From contig JAEOTG010000350.1 in assembly GCA_016839985.1 (NCBI GenBank), positions 1-5,236 on the forward strand: a stretch of DNA of 5,236 nucleotides. Reading direction: 5' to 3'. The stretch comes from Candidatus Heimdallarchaeota archaeon (GTDB lineage: Archaea; Asgardarchaeota; Heimdallarchaeia; Heimdallarchaeales; Heimdallarchaeaceae). Positions 1 through 4,388 of the stretch are shown here, one piece after another; positions within the stretch are counted from its first letter, which is position 1; every line of letters begins with the position of its first letter. The notes beneath the pieces are model-generated. The model was not told where the DNA came from. It saw only the letters and a list, made by a program, of their open reading frames with translations, and made no database searches. A program made the translations under genes and the position numbers.

Positions 1-58
1 ACTAGCCCTTGTTTTCTAGATTATGAGTCTCGCGCTCTTCCAGCTGAGCTACCGAGCC
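1..58 (-). tRNA. 5' part of a CAU-anticodon tRNA (elongator tRNA-Met or tRNA-Ile2), probably intron-containing, cut by the window edge
   Basis: Read on the minus strand from 58, the sequence gives a 7-nt acceptor strand GGCTCGG, then TA, and a D-arm GCTC-AGCTGGAA-GAGC. G26 follows, then the anticodon stem strand CGAGA and the loop CTCATAA with anticodon CAT (plus-strand 23-25). The expected 3' stem strand (TCTCG) does not follow. Instead TCTAG appears, then A-rich sequence and CTAG again, and no TTCRA T-loop is visible before the edge. This fits an archaeal intron inserted after A37, between 22 and 21, with a short CTAG/CTAG hairpin (16-19 with 2-5) at its start. The G1 acceptor and the D-arm argue against an initiator tRNA. 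Elongator Met is most likely, because archaeal elongator tRNA-Met genes often carry introns here. Ile2 (CAU read with a modified C34) cannot be excluded. The 3' half lies outside the window. Confidence 0.8.
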
Positions 59-83
59 ATGCCTAAAATCATCTTGACACCTC

Positions 84-96
84 ATTTTTATCTTTT
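84..96 (-). promoter_or_regulatory. possible TATA box for the tRNA gene
   Basis: On the minus strand this reads AAAAGATAAAAAT. Its centre is about 30 nt upstream of the tRNA 5' end, the distance expected for an archaeal TATA box serving a tRNA with a very short leader. The region is AT-rich throughout, so the match is weak. Read-through from the ribosomal protein genes upstream is an alternative. Confidence 0.3.
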
Positions 97-118
97 TTGT
101 TTACATCAACTTGTACTT

Positions 119-137
119 AAAATAAATAAAATAAAAA
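119..137 (-). terminator. U-rich termination tract after the L10e gene
   Basis: On the minus strand, starting 12 nt past the L10e stop codon, the transcript would read TTTTTATTTTATTTATTTT. Archaeal RNA polymerase commonly terminates at such T-rich tracts without a hairpin. No strong stem precedes it. It would separate the ribosomal protein transcript from the tRNA. Confidence 0.45.
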
Positions 138-149
138 CAGTAAAGATTA

Positions 150-818
150 TTATTCATATTCTTCGTCTGTCTTGGCTTCTTCTTCGAGTTCCTCGTCTGT
201 CTTGGCTTCTTCTTCGAGTTCCTCGTCTGTCTTGGCTTCTTCTTCGAGTTCTTTGATCTTCTGCATTACTTTTGCGAATTTTCCGGTCTTCTGCAGTTCT
301 TTTACGAGTTCTTCGCCTTTACCTATCTTATATGTGCAAGGAGTTGGGAATCTATCAGACGCTCTTTTTAGGGCTTCAATAGCAACACGATAATATCTAG
401 CATATGTTCTTACTGTTACTAATTCTTGTCTTTCTTTTACTCTCGCAGCTCTATCAATAGGTTTTCCAAAAGATTTTCTCATCCCATCTTGAATCCTGTC
501 TGCTTGTGCTACTGCCATCATTTTATTTTCTCTTAAAATATGGTGTGGATGGATTCTTATTGTCATGTGATAGTTTTCAGTACCAACATTTCTTTGTAAC
601 TGTCTATTTACTGCGATTCTTGCTGCTTCTAAGGCTGTGTGTCTTATTTGACATTTTTCTTTTGACACTAGATGGATGTGTACAGGAAAATCTCCTTTTC
701 TGTTTCCTGCATCATATGCTCTTATTCTAGAATCTGGTACTCCTCTAACATATTTACCTACTCTTGTATTTGCTGGTCCTCTAACATGAGTATAACAGCG
801 AGCTGGTCTTTTACCCAT
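150..818 (-). CDS. rpl10e: Large ribosomal subunit protein L10e (archaeal uL16) with a repetitive acidic C-terminal tail
   Basis: This 222-residue protein is the archaeal/eukaryotic form of uL16, a 50S protein near the central protuberance whose loop reaches towards the tRNA acceptor ends. Family hallmarks seen are the N-terminal MGKRPARCY, RGVPDSRIRAYD (25-36), FPVHIHLVS (44-52), ALEAARIAVNR (62-72), the basic IRIHPHHILRENKMM (87-101), ADRIQDGMR (106-114) and the tRNA-facing loop segment FGKP (117-120). The globular core ends near residue 165. Archaeal members are usually about 165-180 residues, so roughly 50 residues are extra. These form a charged segment (166-190) and three exact copies of LEEEAKTDEE (191-220), ending in YE. 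The tail is predicted helical, possibly coiled coil. The start is supported by AAGGTG (825-830) six nt upstream of ATG. The gene lies 17 nt after the S7 stop, so the two are very probably co-transcribed. The core is certain. The tail's function is unknown. Confidence 0.97.
   Translation of the reverse strand: MGKRPARCYTHVRGPANTRVGKYVRGVPDSRIRAYDAGNRKGDFPVHIHLVSKEKCQIRHTALEAARIAVNRQLQRNVGTENYHMTIRIHPHHILRENKMMAVAQADRIQDGMRKSFGKPIDRAARVKERQELVTVRTYARYYRVAIEALKRASDRFPTPCTYKIGKGEELVKELQKTGKFAKVMQKIKELEEEAKTDEELEEEAKTDEELEEEAKTDEEYE
163..251 (-). repeat. 30-bp tandem repeat, three copies, in frame in the L10e tail
   Basis: A 30-bp unit recurs at 163-192, 193-222 and 223-251. The period-30 match is perfect from 163 to 251, and the bases just outside (162 and 252) break it. 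On the coding strand each unit encodes the same ten residues with the same codons at every position, including third bases. The unit is about 50% G+C, clearly richer than the surrounding genes, and uses codons such as GCC, CTC, GAC and AAG. Copies are directly adjacent with no spacers. The identity indicates recent duplication or ongoing homogenisation. Assembly collapse or expansion is possible, so the true copy number may differ. Confidence 0.95.
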
Positions 819-835
819 TTTTTACACCTTTTTCT

Positions 836-1405
836 TTATCTTGCAGAAAGTGCAATTCTTTCTATTTCTTGTTTCTTTTTAACTGCAGCACTAGATGAGT
901 CACCTTTTGCTGCAAGTACTAATTCTTCTGCAACAACTTCTTCAACACTTTTAACGTTGTTAAAACTTTTTTGTTTTATTGCAGCAGCTAAGAATCTTAA
1001 AGCTAAATCTACTCTTCTTGATGGTGAGACATCAACAGAAATGTGTTGAGCAACACCTCCATAGGTAAGACGAGTGGTTTCTTCTCTAGGAGCTACATTA
1101 CTAATAGCATCAGCTAATACTTGAATGGGATTTTGTCCTGTTCTTTCGTGTATTATTTCAAATGCTACTCTCACTATGTTGATCGATCTTTGTTTTTTCC
1201 CAGCGTTTTTCCCTTTACTCATTAGTTTATTGATAAATCTTTCAACTATACACATTTCAGCTTTTTTAAATCGTTGATCTTGATAACGGCCACCAGAATG
1301 AGGAAAATAGACTGGACGTAAAGAAATGTATCTTTGTAACCCTAGATCAGTAACTGAAACTTCATTGAAATCCCATTTTCCGAAGAGCTTGATTTCATTA
1401 CTCAT
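836..1405 (-). CDS. rps7: Small ribosomal subunit protein S7 (uS7, archaeal/eukaryotic type)
   Basis: This 189-residue protein is uS7, the 30S head protein that nucleates assembly of the 16S rRNA 3' domain and contacts E-site tRNA and mRNA. Archaeal-type features are KLFGKW near the N-terminus, PHSGGRYQDQRFKKAEMCIVER, LMSKGKNAGKK, the QNPIQVLADAISN helix, PREETTR, and VDVSPSRRVDLALRF. The C-terminus is of the AAKGDSSSAAVKKKQEIERIA type. The reading frame stays open to 1555, but those 50 extra residues (Phe- and Asn-rich) resemble no S7. The ATG at 1405 is chosen because the homologous sequence starts there and AAGAGGC (1413-1419) sits about 8 nt upstream. L10e follows after 17 nt in the same direction. 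S12 and the elongation factor genes, its usual archaeal neighbours, are absent: a PAP2 phosphatase lies upstream. Length is normal for the archaeal family. Confidence 0.96.
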   Translation of the reverse strand: MSNEIKLFGKWDFNEVSVTDLGLQRYISLRPVYFPHSGGRYQDQRFKKAEMCIVERFINKLMSKGKNAGKKQRSINIVRVAFEIIHERTGQNPIQVLADAISNVAPREETTRLTYGGVAQHISVDVSPSRRVDLALRFLAAAIKQKSFNNVKSVEEVVAEELVLAAKGDSSSAAVKKKQEIERIALSAR

Positions 1406-1444
1406 TTTAGTAGCCTCTTTAACTAAATTAGCAGAACTATATTT

Positions 1445-1455
1445 GTTTAAAAATC
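1445..1455 (-). promoter_or_regulatory. possible TATA box for the S7-L10e transcript
   Basis: The minus strand reads GATTTTTAAAC here, inside the 122-nt gap between the phosphatase stop and the S7 start. A start site about 25 nt downstream would fall near 1422, just ahead of the S7 Shine-Dalgarno sequence, giving a very short leader. The region is AT-rich and other TATA-like stretches exist nearby (around 1470-1490), so the exact element is uncertain. Confidence 0.3.
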
Positions 1456-1498
1456 TAATGTTGAACGACAGATATGAAAAAATATTATTTGAGAGAAG

Positions 1499-1514
1499 GA
1501 AAAAAAATAAAAAT
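1499..1514 (-). terminator. U-rich termination tract after the PAP2 phosphatase gene
   Basis: About 13 nt beyond the phosphatase stop codon the minus strand carries a near-continuous T tract (TTTTTATTTTTTTTTC). This is a typical intrinsic archaeal terminator without a required hairpin. It would separate the phosphatase transcript from the S7-L10e operon, consistent with the latter having its own promoter. Confidence 0.5.
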
Positions 1515-1527
1515 TGCACATTTCCGA

Positions 1528-2541
1528 TTAAAGTTTCAGTTTCTTTATTATCCACGGAAAGAGCAAGAAGAGAATTGGTCCCATTATGGCATATACAACC
1601 ATATCTAATGATATTTTCAAAGCTTCAAGAGCCCAAACATCAGTTAATATCTCATCATAAACGTATACTAAGGCAATTGGAATTGCTACTATAAGAATTC
1701 TCAGAATTATTTTCCACCATTTATCAGACCTACTATTGAAATCAATGATTTTACCTTCTATTGAATATGAAATTGAGGCAGTAGTAAATAACACTAAGAT
1801 TTTCAAAATACGTATTTTTTGCGCAAATTCATTAGGTACAGATGGGTCCCCATGAAGGAATATTATGGGTATAGCGAAGACAGCAAATACCAGCAGTGAA
1901 ATGAGGATTTTCAATAGTATTGATTGTTTACTTAAAGAATTTCTAACTGGTTCTTCAATTAGCATGAAAATCCCAACAATAATCATACCTATTCCAAAAC
2001 CCATTAGTACATCTGTAAACCAATGAACTACAAGATAAATTCTTGAAAACCCAATAAGTAGAGGTAGTGCTATTCCAACAGTTATCATGCCCCATTTGGA
2101 AACAAGAGCTGCGAGAGCACCCCAAGTTGTCGTACTCAGTTGTGCATGGCCACTTGGTAATCCATAAGTTATTTCTTCTACTTCAGCATAACCAAAACTA
2201 TCATCAGGTCTATCAAAACGAAAGGCAGCTTTTGATATAGCATTTATCGTCATAGAAGAGATTAACGTTGCTATAACACTATATGCTTTCTTTTTATCCC
2301 ATACATAGTAAAGAATGACAAGAACAGCTATATACACAATTGATTGTCCTAAGTATGACACTATCCCCATTATTTTATGACCAATTCCTTGATCGCTTTC
2401 GTCTACATAGAAGAAATCTGAAATTGCTTTATCAATTGGGTTATCTCTTGCAGGAGAGCTATAAACAATTCCTAAAGCTGCACCAATTAATGCAATACCA
2501 AGAACAATTAAGACAATAACTACAATGTGTCGTTTTTTCAT
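1528..2541 (-). CDS. PAP2-family integral membrane phosphatase with extra C-terminal membrane segments
   Basis: This 337-residue polytopic membrane protein has the complete PAP2 (type 2 phosphatidic acid phosphatase) signature. The parts are K104-x6-R111-P112, the P129-S130-G131-H132 motif, and S166-R167-x5-H173-x3-D177. H132 and H173 are the expected catalytic histidines and D177 the supporting acid. The family removes phosphate from lipid phosphates or polyprenyl pyrophosphates at the membrane face. Recycling of a polyprenyl carrier or lipid turnover is plausible, but the substrate is not readable. Hydrophobic segments lie near 5-27, 58-81, 86-102, 138-165, 170-195, 207-229, 244-262, 277-295 and 313-334. 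The last four, about 140 residues, lie beyond the catalytic domain. No Shine-Dalgarno is seen before the ATG at 2541, so a leaderless or weakly led mRNA is possible. It is divergent from the dehydrogenase operon and lies upstream of S7 on the same strand, separated by a U-rich tract, so a functional link to S7 is unlikely. Confidence 0.9.
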   Translation of the reverse strand: MKKRHIVVIVLIVLGIALIGAALGIVYSSPARDNPIDKAISDFFYVDESDQGIGHKIMGIVSYLGQSIVYIAVLVILYYVWDKKKAYSVIATLISSMTINAISKAAFRFDRPDDSFGYAEVEEITYGLPSGHAQLSTTTWGALAALVSKWGMITVGIALPLLIGFSRIYLVVHWFTDVLMGFGIGMIIVGIFMLIEEPVRNSLSKQSILLKILISLLVFAVFAIPIIFLHGDPSVPNEFAQKIRILKILVLFTTASISYSIEGKIIDFNSRSDKWWKIILRILIVAIPIALVYVYDEILTDVWALEALKISLDMVVYAIMGPILFLLFPWIIKKLKL

Positions 2542-2560
2542 AATAGCAATAATTTTTTTT

Positions 2561-2597
2561 GGTGACTAAAAAATGTTTTGAATCCCCTTTTTTCACC
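2561..2597. repeat. imperfect inverted repeat GGTGA-CT-AAAAA / TTTTT-TCACC
   Basis: GGTGA at 2561-2565 is complementary to TCACC at 2593-2597. After a 2-nt bulge, A-tract 2568-2572 is complementary to T-tract 2588-2592, giving about ten pairs around a loop of some 15 nt. It lies 20-56 nt upstream of the phosphatase ATG and could be an operator or an mRNA leader hairpin. The A/T part is weak evidence because the region is AT-rich. Confidence 0.3.
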
Positions 2598-2601
2598 ATT
2601 C

Positions 2602-2621
2602 ACAATATGTATTCTTATTGT
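2602..2621. repeat. short palindrome ACAATA-N8-TATTGT, operator-like
   Basis: Two 6-bp arms, ACAATA (2602-2607) and TATTGT (2616-2621), are separated by 8 nt. The 20-bp span is the size of a typical dimeric repressor site. It overlaps a TATA-like stretch on the minus strand. Short AT-rich palindromes arise by chance, so this is only a candidate. Confidence 0.25.
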
Positions 2622-2701
2622 ATTACTTTTGTGATGTTCTCTCACTCATTTATTCCTATTCTTTAACCTTAGCTTTTCTTGTTAATTATTTCAAATGTCA
2701 T

Positions 2702-2716
2702 CGAAAAAATAAAAAA
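2702..2716 (+). promoter_or_regulatory. possible BRE/TATA element for the dehydrogenase operon
   Basis: CGAAAAAATAAAAAA resembles a purine-rich BRE followed by an A/T-rich TATA element. A start site about 25 nt downstream would fall near 2735, giving a leader of roughly a dozen nt before the ATG at 2748. The match to the archaeal TATA consensus is weak. Confidence 0.3.
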
Positions 2717-2747
2717 GGATTGTCAAAAGTATAAGATAGTGGTAAAA

Positions 2748-3515
2748 ATGGCCATATATAAAGATCTTGAAGGAAAGAGAGTTGTAATTACTGGAGGAGC
2801 AAGTGGCATTGGGTTTGCAACCGCTAAACGTTTTATTGTAGAAGGAGCTAATGTTGTCATTATTGATTGGAATCAGAAGGAGCTAAAAAAAACATTATCT
2901 ATAATTCCTGAGCTCAAAGGTGGTGTGCATGCAGATGTAAGCAACCCAGATGAAATCAAAAATGCGTTTAAGAAAATAGATGAGATTCTAGGAGGTATTG
3001 ACATTCTAATTTCTAACGCAGGTATAAGTTTTCGTAACCCATTTTTGAAGATTGACTATGAACAATGGTCAAAAGTTCTTCGTGTTAATCTAGATGGGAT
3101 GTTTCTTTGTGCGAAAGAAGCAATAAGAAGAATGAAAAAACAGCTTTCTGGAGTTGTTTTGTTAACAGCTTCTACAAATGGGATTGAAGGCCATCCATTA
3201 TATGCAGATTACAATAGTTCAAAAGCTGGAGTAATTCTTTTAGCAAAATCATTATCTTTAGAATTTGCCCCATGGTTAAGAGTAAATGCTGTTTGTCCTG
3301 GCTATGTTCTTACACCTATGCAAAAAGCTGAATATACACCTGAAATGCTAGAGATTGTTAATTCAAAAATCCCCTTGAACCGTCATGCTGAACCAGAGGA
3401 AGTTGCAGCTTTATTTGCTTTTCTCGCATCATCTGAAGCATCTTATATAACCGGGCAAGCTATAGCTATTGATGGTGGGGAAACAGCAGGTCCATATACG
3501 CCTATGGAGGAGTAA
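2748..3515 (+). CDS. Classical short-chain dehydrogenase/reductase, NAD-type (first of two)
   Basis: This 255-residue Rossmann-fold oxidoreductase interconverts an alcohol and a ketone; the specific substrate is unknown. It has the nucleotide-binding TGGASGIG (15-22) and Asp40 at the end of strand 2, which usually selects NAD over NADP. It also has ADVS (62-65), SNAG (89-92, normally NNAG), Asn114, Ser142, and Y155-x3-K159: a full catalytic tetrad. VNAVCPGYV and the C-terminal TGQAIAIDGG are also typical. The last dozen residues extend past the usual end. The frame is open upstream to a TTG at 2679, but the ATG at 2748 matches where SDR homology begins (MAIYKDLEGKRVVITGG). Only a weak GTGGT precedes it, fitting a short-leader first gene of an operon. 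A second SDR follows after 41 nt, then gcvPA. FabG-like, sugar or hydroxy-acid dehydrogenase names are all possible from sequence alone. Confidence 0.93.
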   Translation: MAIYKDLEGKRVVITGGASGIGFATAKRFIVEGANVVIIDWNQKELKKTLSIIPELKGGVHADVSNPDEIKNAFKKIDEILGGIDILISNAGISFRNPFLKIDYEQWSKVLRVNLDGMFLCAKEAIRRMKKQLSGVVLLTASTNGIEGHPLYADYNSSKAGVILLAKSLSLEFAPWLRVNAVCPGYVLTPMQKAEYTPEMLEIVNSKIPLNRHAEPEEVAALFAFLASSEASYITGQAIAIDGGETAGPYTPMEE

Positions 3516-3524
3516 GTAAGAAGA

Positions 3525-3534
3525 TTATAAAAAT
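3525..3534 (+). promoter_or_regulatory. TATA-like element between the two dehydrogenase genes
   Basis: TTATAAAAAT in the 41-nt intergenic gap is a good TATA match. A start about 25 nt downstream would land almost on the next ATG (3557), giving a leaderless internal transcript. The good Shine-Dalgarno there argues that the gene is mainly read from a longer operon mRNA, so this may be chance in AT-rich sequence. Confidence 0.2.
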
Positions 3535-3542
3535 AAAATTCT

Positions 3543-3550
3543 TGAGGTAG
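3543..3550 (+). promoter_or_regulatory. Shine-Dalgarno site of the second dehydrogenase
   Basis: TGAGGTAG contains GAGGT (3544-3548), complementary to the archaeal 16S rRNA 3' end, 8 nt before ATG at 3557. It fixes the start codon and supports translation from a polycistronic mRNA. Confidence 0.75.
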
Positions 3551-3556
3551 AAACGT

Positions 3557-4348
3557 ATGAATAAAAAAGAAAACCGAATTTTAAATCTCATATCTTTAGA
3601 TGAAAAAACAGCTATAGTTACAGGTGCAGCATCTGGTATTGGGTTGGCAACAGCAAAACTTTTTGCGGAAATGGGAGCTACTGTAGGTTTGATAGACATT
3701 AATGAATCAGACGGTATAAAAGTAACAGAACAAATAAAAGAATTAGGAGGGAAAGCAAAATTTTTCTTTTGTGATGTTACATCTGATTCTGATTGTAAGA
3801 AGACTGTTGATGCTATTCATGAAGAGTTTGGAAAAATAGACATTCTGTTTAATAATGCTGGTGTGATTCGTCGCAAGAGTGTTTTAAATCTAGAGGAGAA
3901 AGACTGGGATCTAACAATAGATGTTAACTTGAAATCGATTTATTTGCTTTCTCGACATGTGATTCCGATTATGATTAAAAACAAAGGTGGGAGTATCATT
4001 AATAGTGGTTCAGGTTGGGGTATTAAAGGAGGACCCAATGCAGTTGCTTATTGTGCAGCCAAAGGTGGTGTAGTGAATATGACTCGTGCAATGGCTATCG
4101 ATCATGGTAAACACGGAATTCGAGTTAATTGTGTTTGTCCAGGTGATGTTGACACACCACTTCTGCGAGGAGAAGCAGAACAGTTGGATATTGATGAAGA
4201 TGAATTCATGAAAAAAGCTGCAGAACGTCCTCTTAATCGTGTAGGTAGTCCTCTAGATGTTGCTTATACTGTTCTTTACTTAGCCAGTGATCTTTCTAGT
4301 TGGGTTACTGGCAGCTCTATAATTGTTGATGGTGGGGGTTTAGCTTAA
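3557..4348 (+). CDS. Classical short-chain dehydrogenase/reductase, NAD-type (second of two)
   Basis: This 263-residue SDR is paralogous to, but clearly diverged from, the preceding gene. Motifs are TGAASGIG (22-29), Asp47 at the end of strand 2 (NAD preference), CDVT (72-75), the canonical NNAG (99-102), Asn124, Ser152, and Y165-x3-K169, so the catalytic tetrad is complete. VNCVCPGDVDTPL and the C-terminal TGSSIIVDGGG are typical. A lysine- and asparagine-rich N-terminal stretch of about 12 residues precedes the Rossmann fold. The substrate-binding regions, including HGIR, RGEAEQLD and ERPLNRVG, differ from the first SDR, so the pair need not use the same substrate. They could act on stereoisomers or on successive steps. 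gcvPA starts 40 nt downstream with its own Shine-Dalgarno. The substrate cannot be assigned; automatic labels such as 3-oxoacyl-ACP reductase would not be informative here. Confidence 0.94.
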   Translation: MNKKENRILNLISLDEKTAIVTGAASGIGLATAKLFAEMGATVGLIDINESDGIKVTEQIKELGGKAKFFFCDVTSDSDCKKTVDAIHEEFGKIDILFNNAGVIRRKSVLNLEEKDWDLTIDVNLKSIYLLSRHVIPIMIKNKGGSIINSGSGWGIKGGPNAVAYCAAKGGVVNMTRAMAIDHGKHGIRVNCVCPGDVDTPLLRGEAEQLDIDEDEFMKKAAERPLNRVGSPLDVAYTVLYLASDLSSWVTGSSIIVDGGGLA

Positions 4349-4374
4349 ATTAGATTTAATAAATTCAGGATATA

Positions 4375-4381
4375 CTGGAGA
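4375..4381 (+). promoter_or_regulatory. Shine-Dalgarno site of gcvPA
   Basis: CTGGAGA contains GGAG (4377-4380), 8 nt upstream of ATG at 4389. This supports the chosen start and translation as part of the operon. Confidence 0.75.
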
Positions 4382-4388
4382 TATTTTT

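Larger units (their letters stand above)
2542..2747. other. Divergent intergenic region between the phosphatase and the dehydrogenase operon
   Basis: These 206 nt hold no convincing gene. They must contain the promoters for the leftward phosphatase and the rightward operon. TATA-like stretches are seen on the minus strand near 2605-2617 and on the plus strand near 2702-2716. Two inverted repeats (2561-2597 and 2602-2621) are listed separately. No tRNA, C/D-box RNA or riboswitch was recognised. Confidence 0.6.

Noticed and set aside
163..251. CRISPR array or intergenic satellite suggested by the 30-bp repeats.
   Set aside because: Copies are contiguous with no spacers, lie in frame inside a confident gene and encode a regular protein repeat.
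172..393. Plus-strand serine-rich reading frame opposite the L10e tail, and the Leu/Arg repeat frame at 23-256.
   Set aside because: Both are antisense shadows of the Glu-rich repeat: GAA and GAG codons read backwards as TTC and CTC, and frame-shifted as Ser or Leu codons. Neither has a ribosome binding site or recognisable homology.
1406..1555. A 50-residue N-terminal extension of S7 starting at an ATG near 1555.
   Set aside because: The extra residues are Phe/Asn-rich and unlike any S7. They would overlap the phosphatase 3' end and terminator tract. The ATG at 1405 has a proper Shine-Dalgarno and starts the homologous sequence.
506..1694. Plus-strand open frames at 506-730, 672-1049 and 1326-1694.
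   Set aside because: They lie opposite the L10e, S7 and phosphatase genes, have hydrophobic or low-complexity translations and match no family I recognise.
2631..2700. Possible C/D-box RNA around GTGATGT near 2631.
   Set aside because: The C-box match is imperfect and no CTGA D-box follows at a suitable distance.
2679..2747. Start of the first dehydrogenase at a TTG, adding 23 residues.
   Set aside because: SDR homology begins at the ATG at 2748, and the added residues are Lys/Ile-rich sequence translated from an AT-rich promoter region. No ribosome binding site supports the TTG.
3502..3699. Minus-strand 65-residue open frame across the junction of the two dehydrogenases.
   Set aside because: It is antisense to the conserved glycine-rich nucleotide-binding region of the second SDR, with no sign of being coding.
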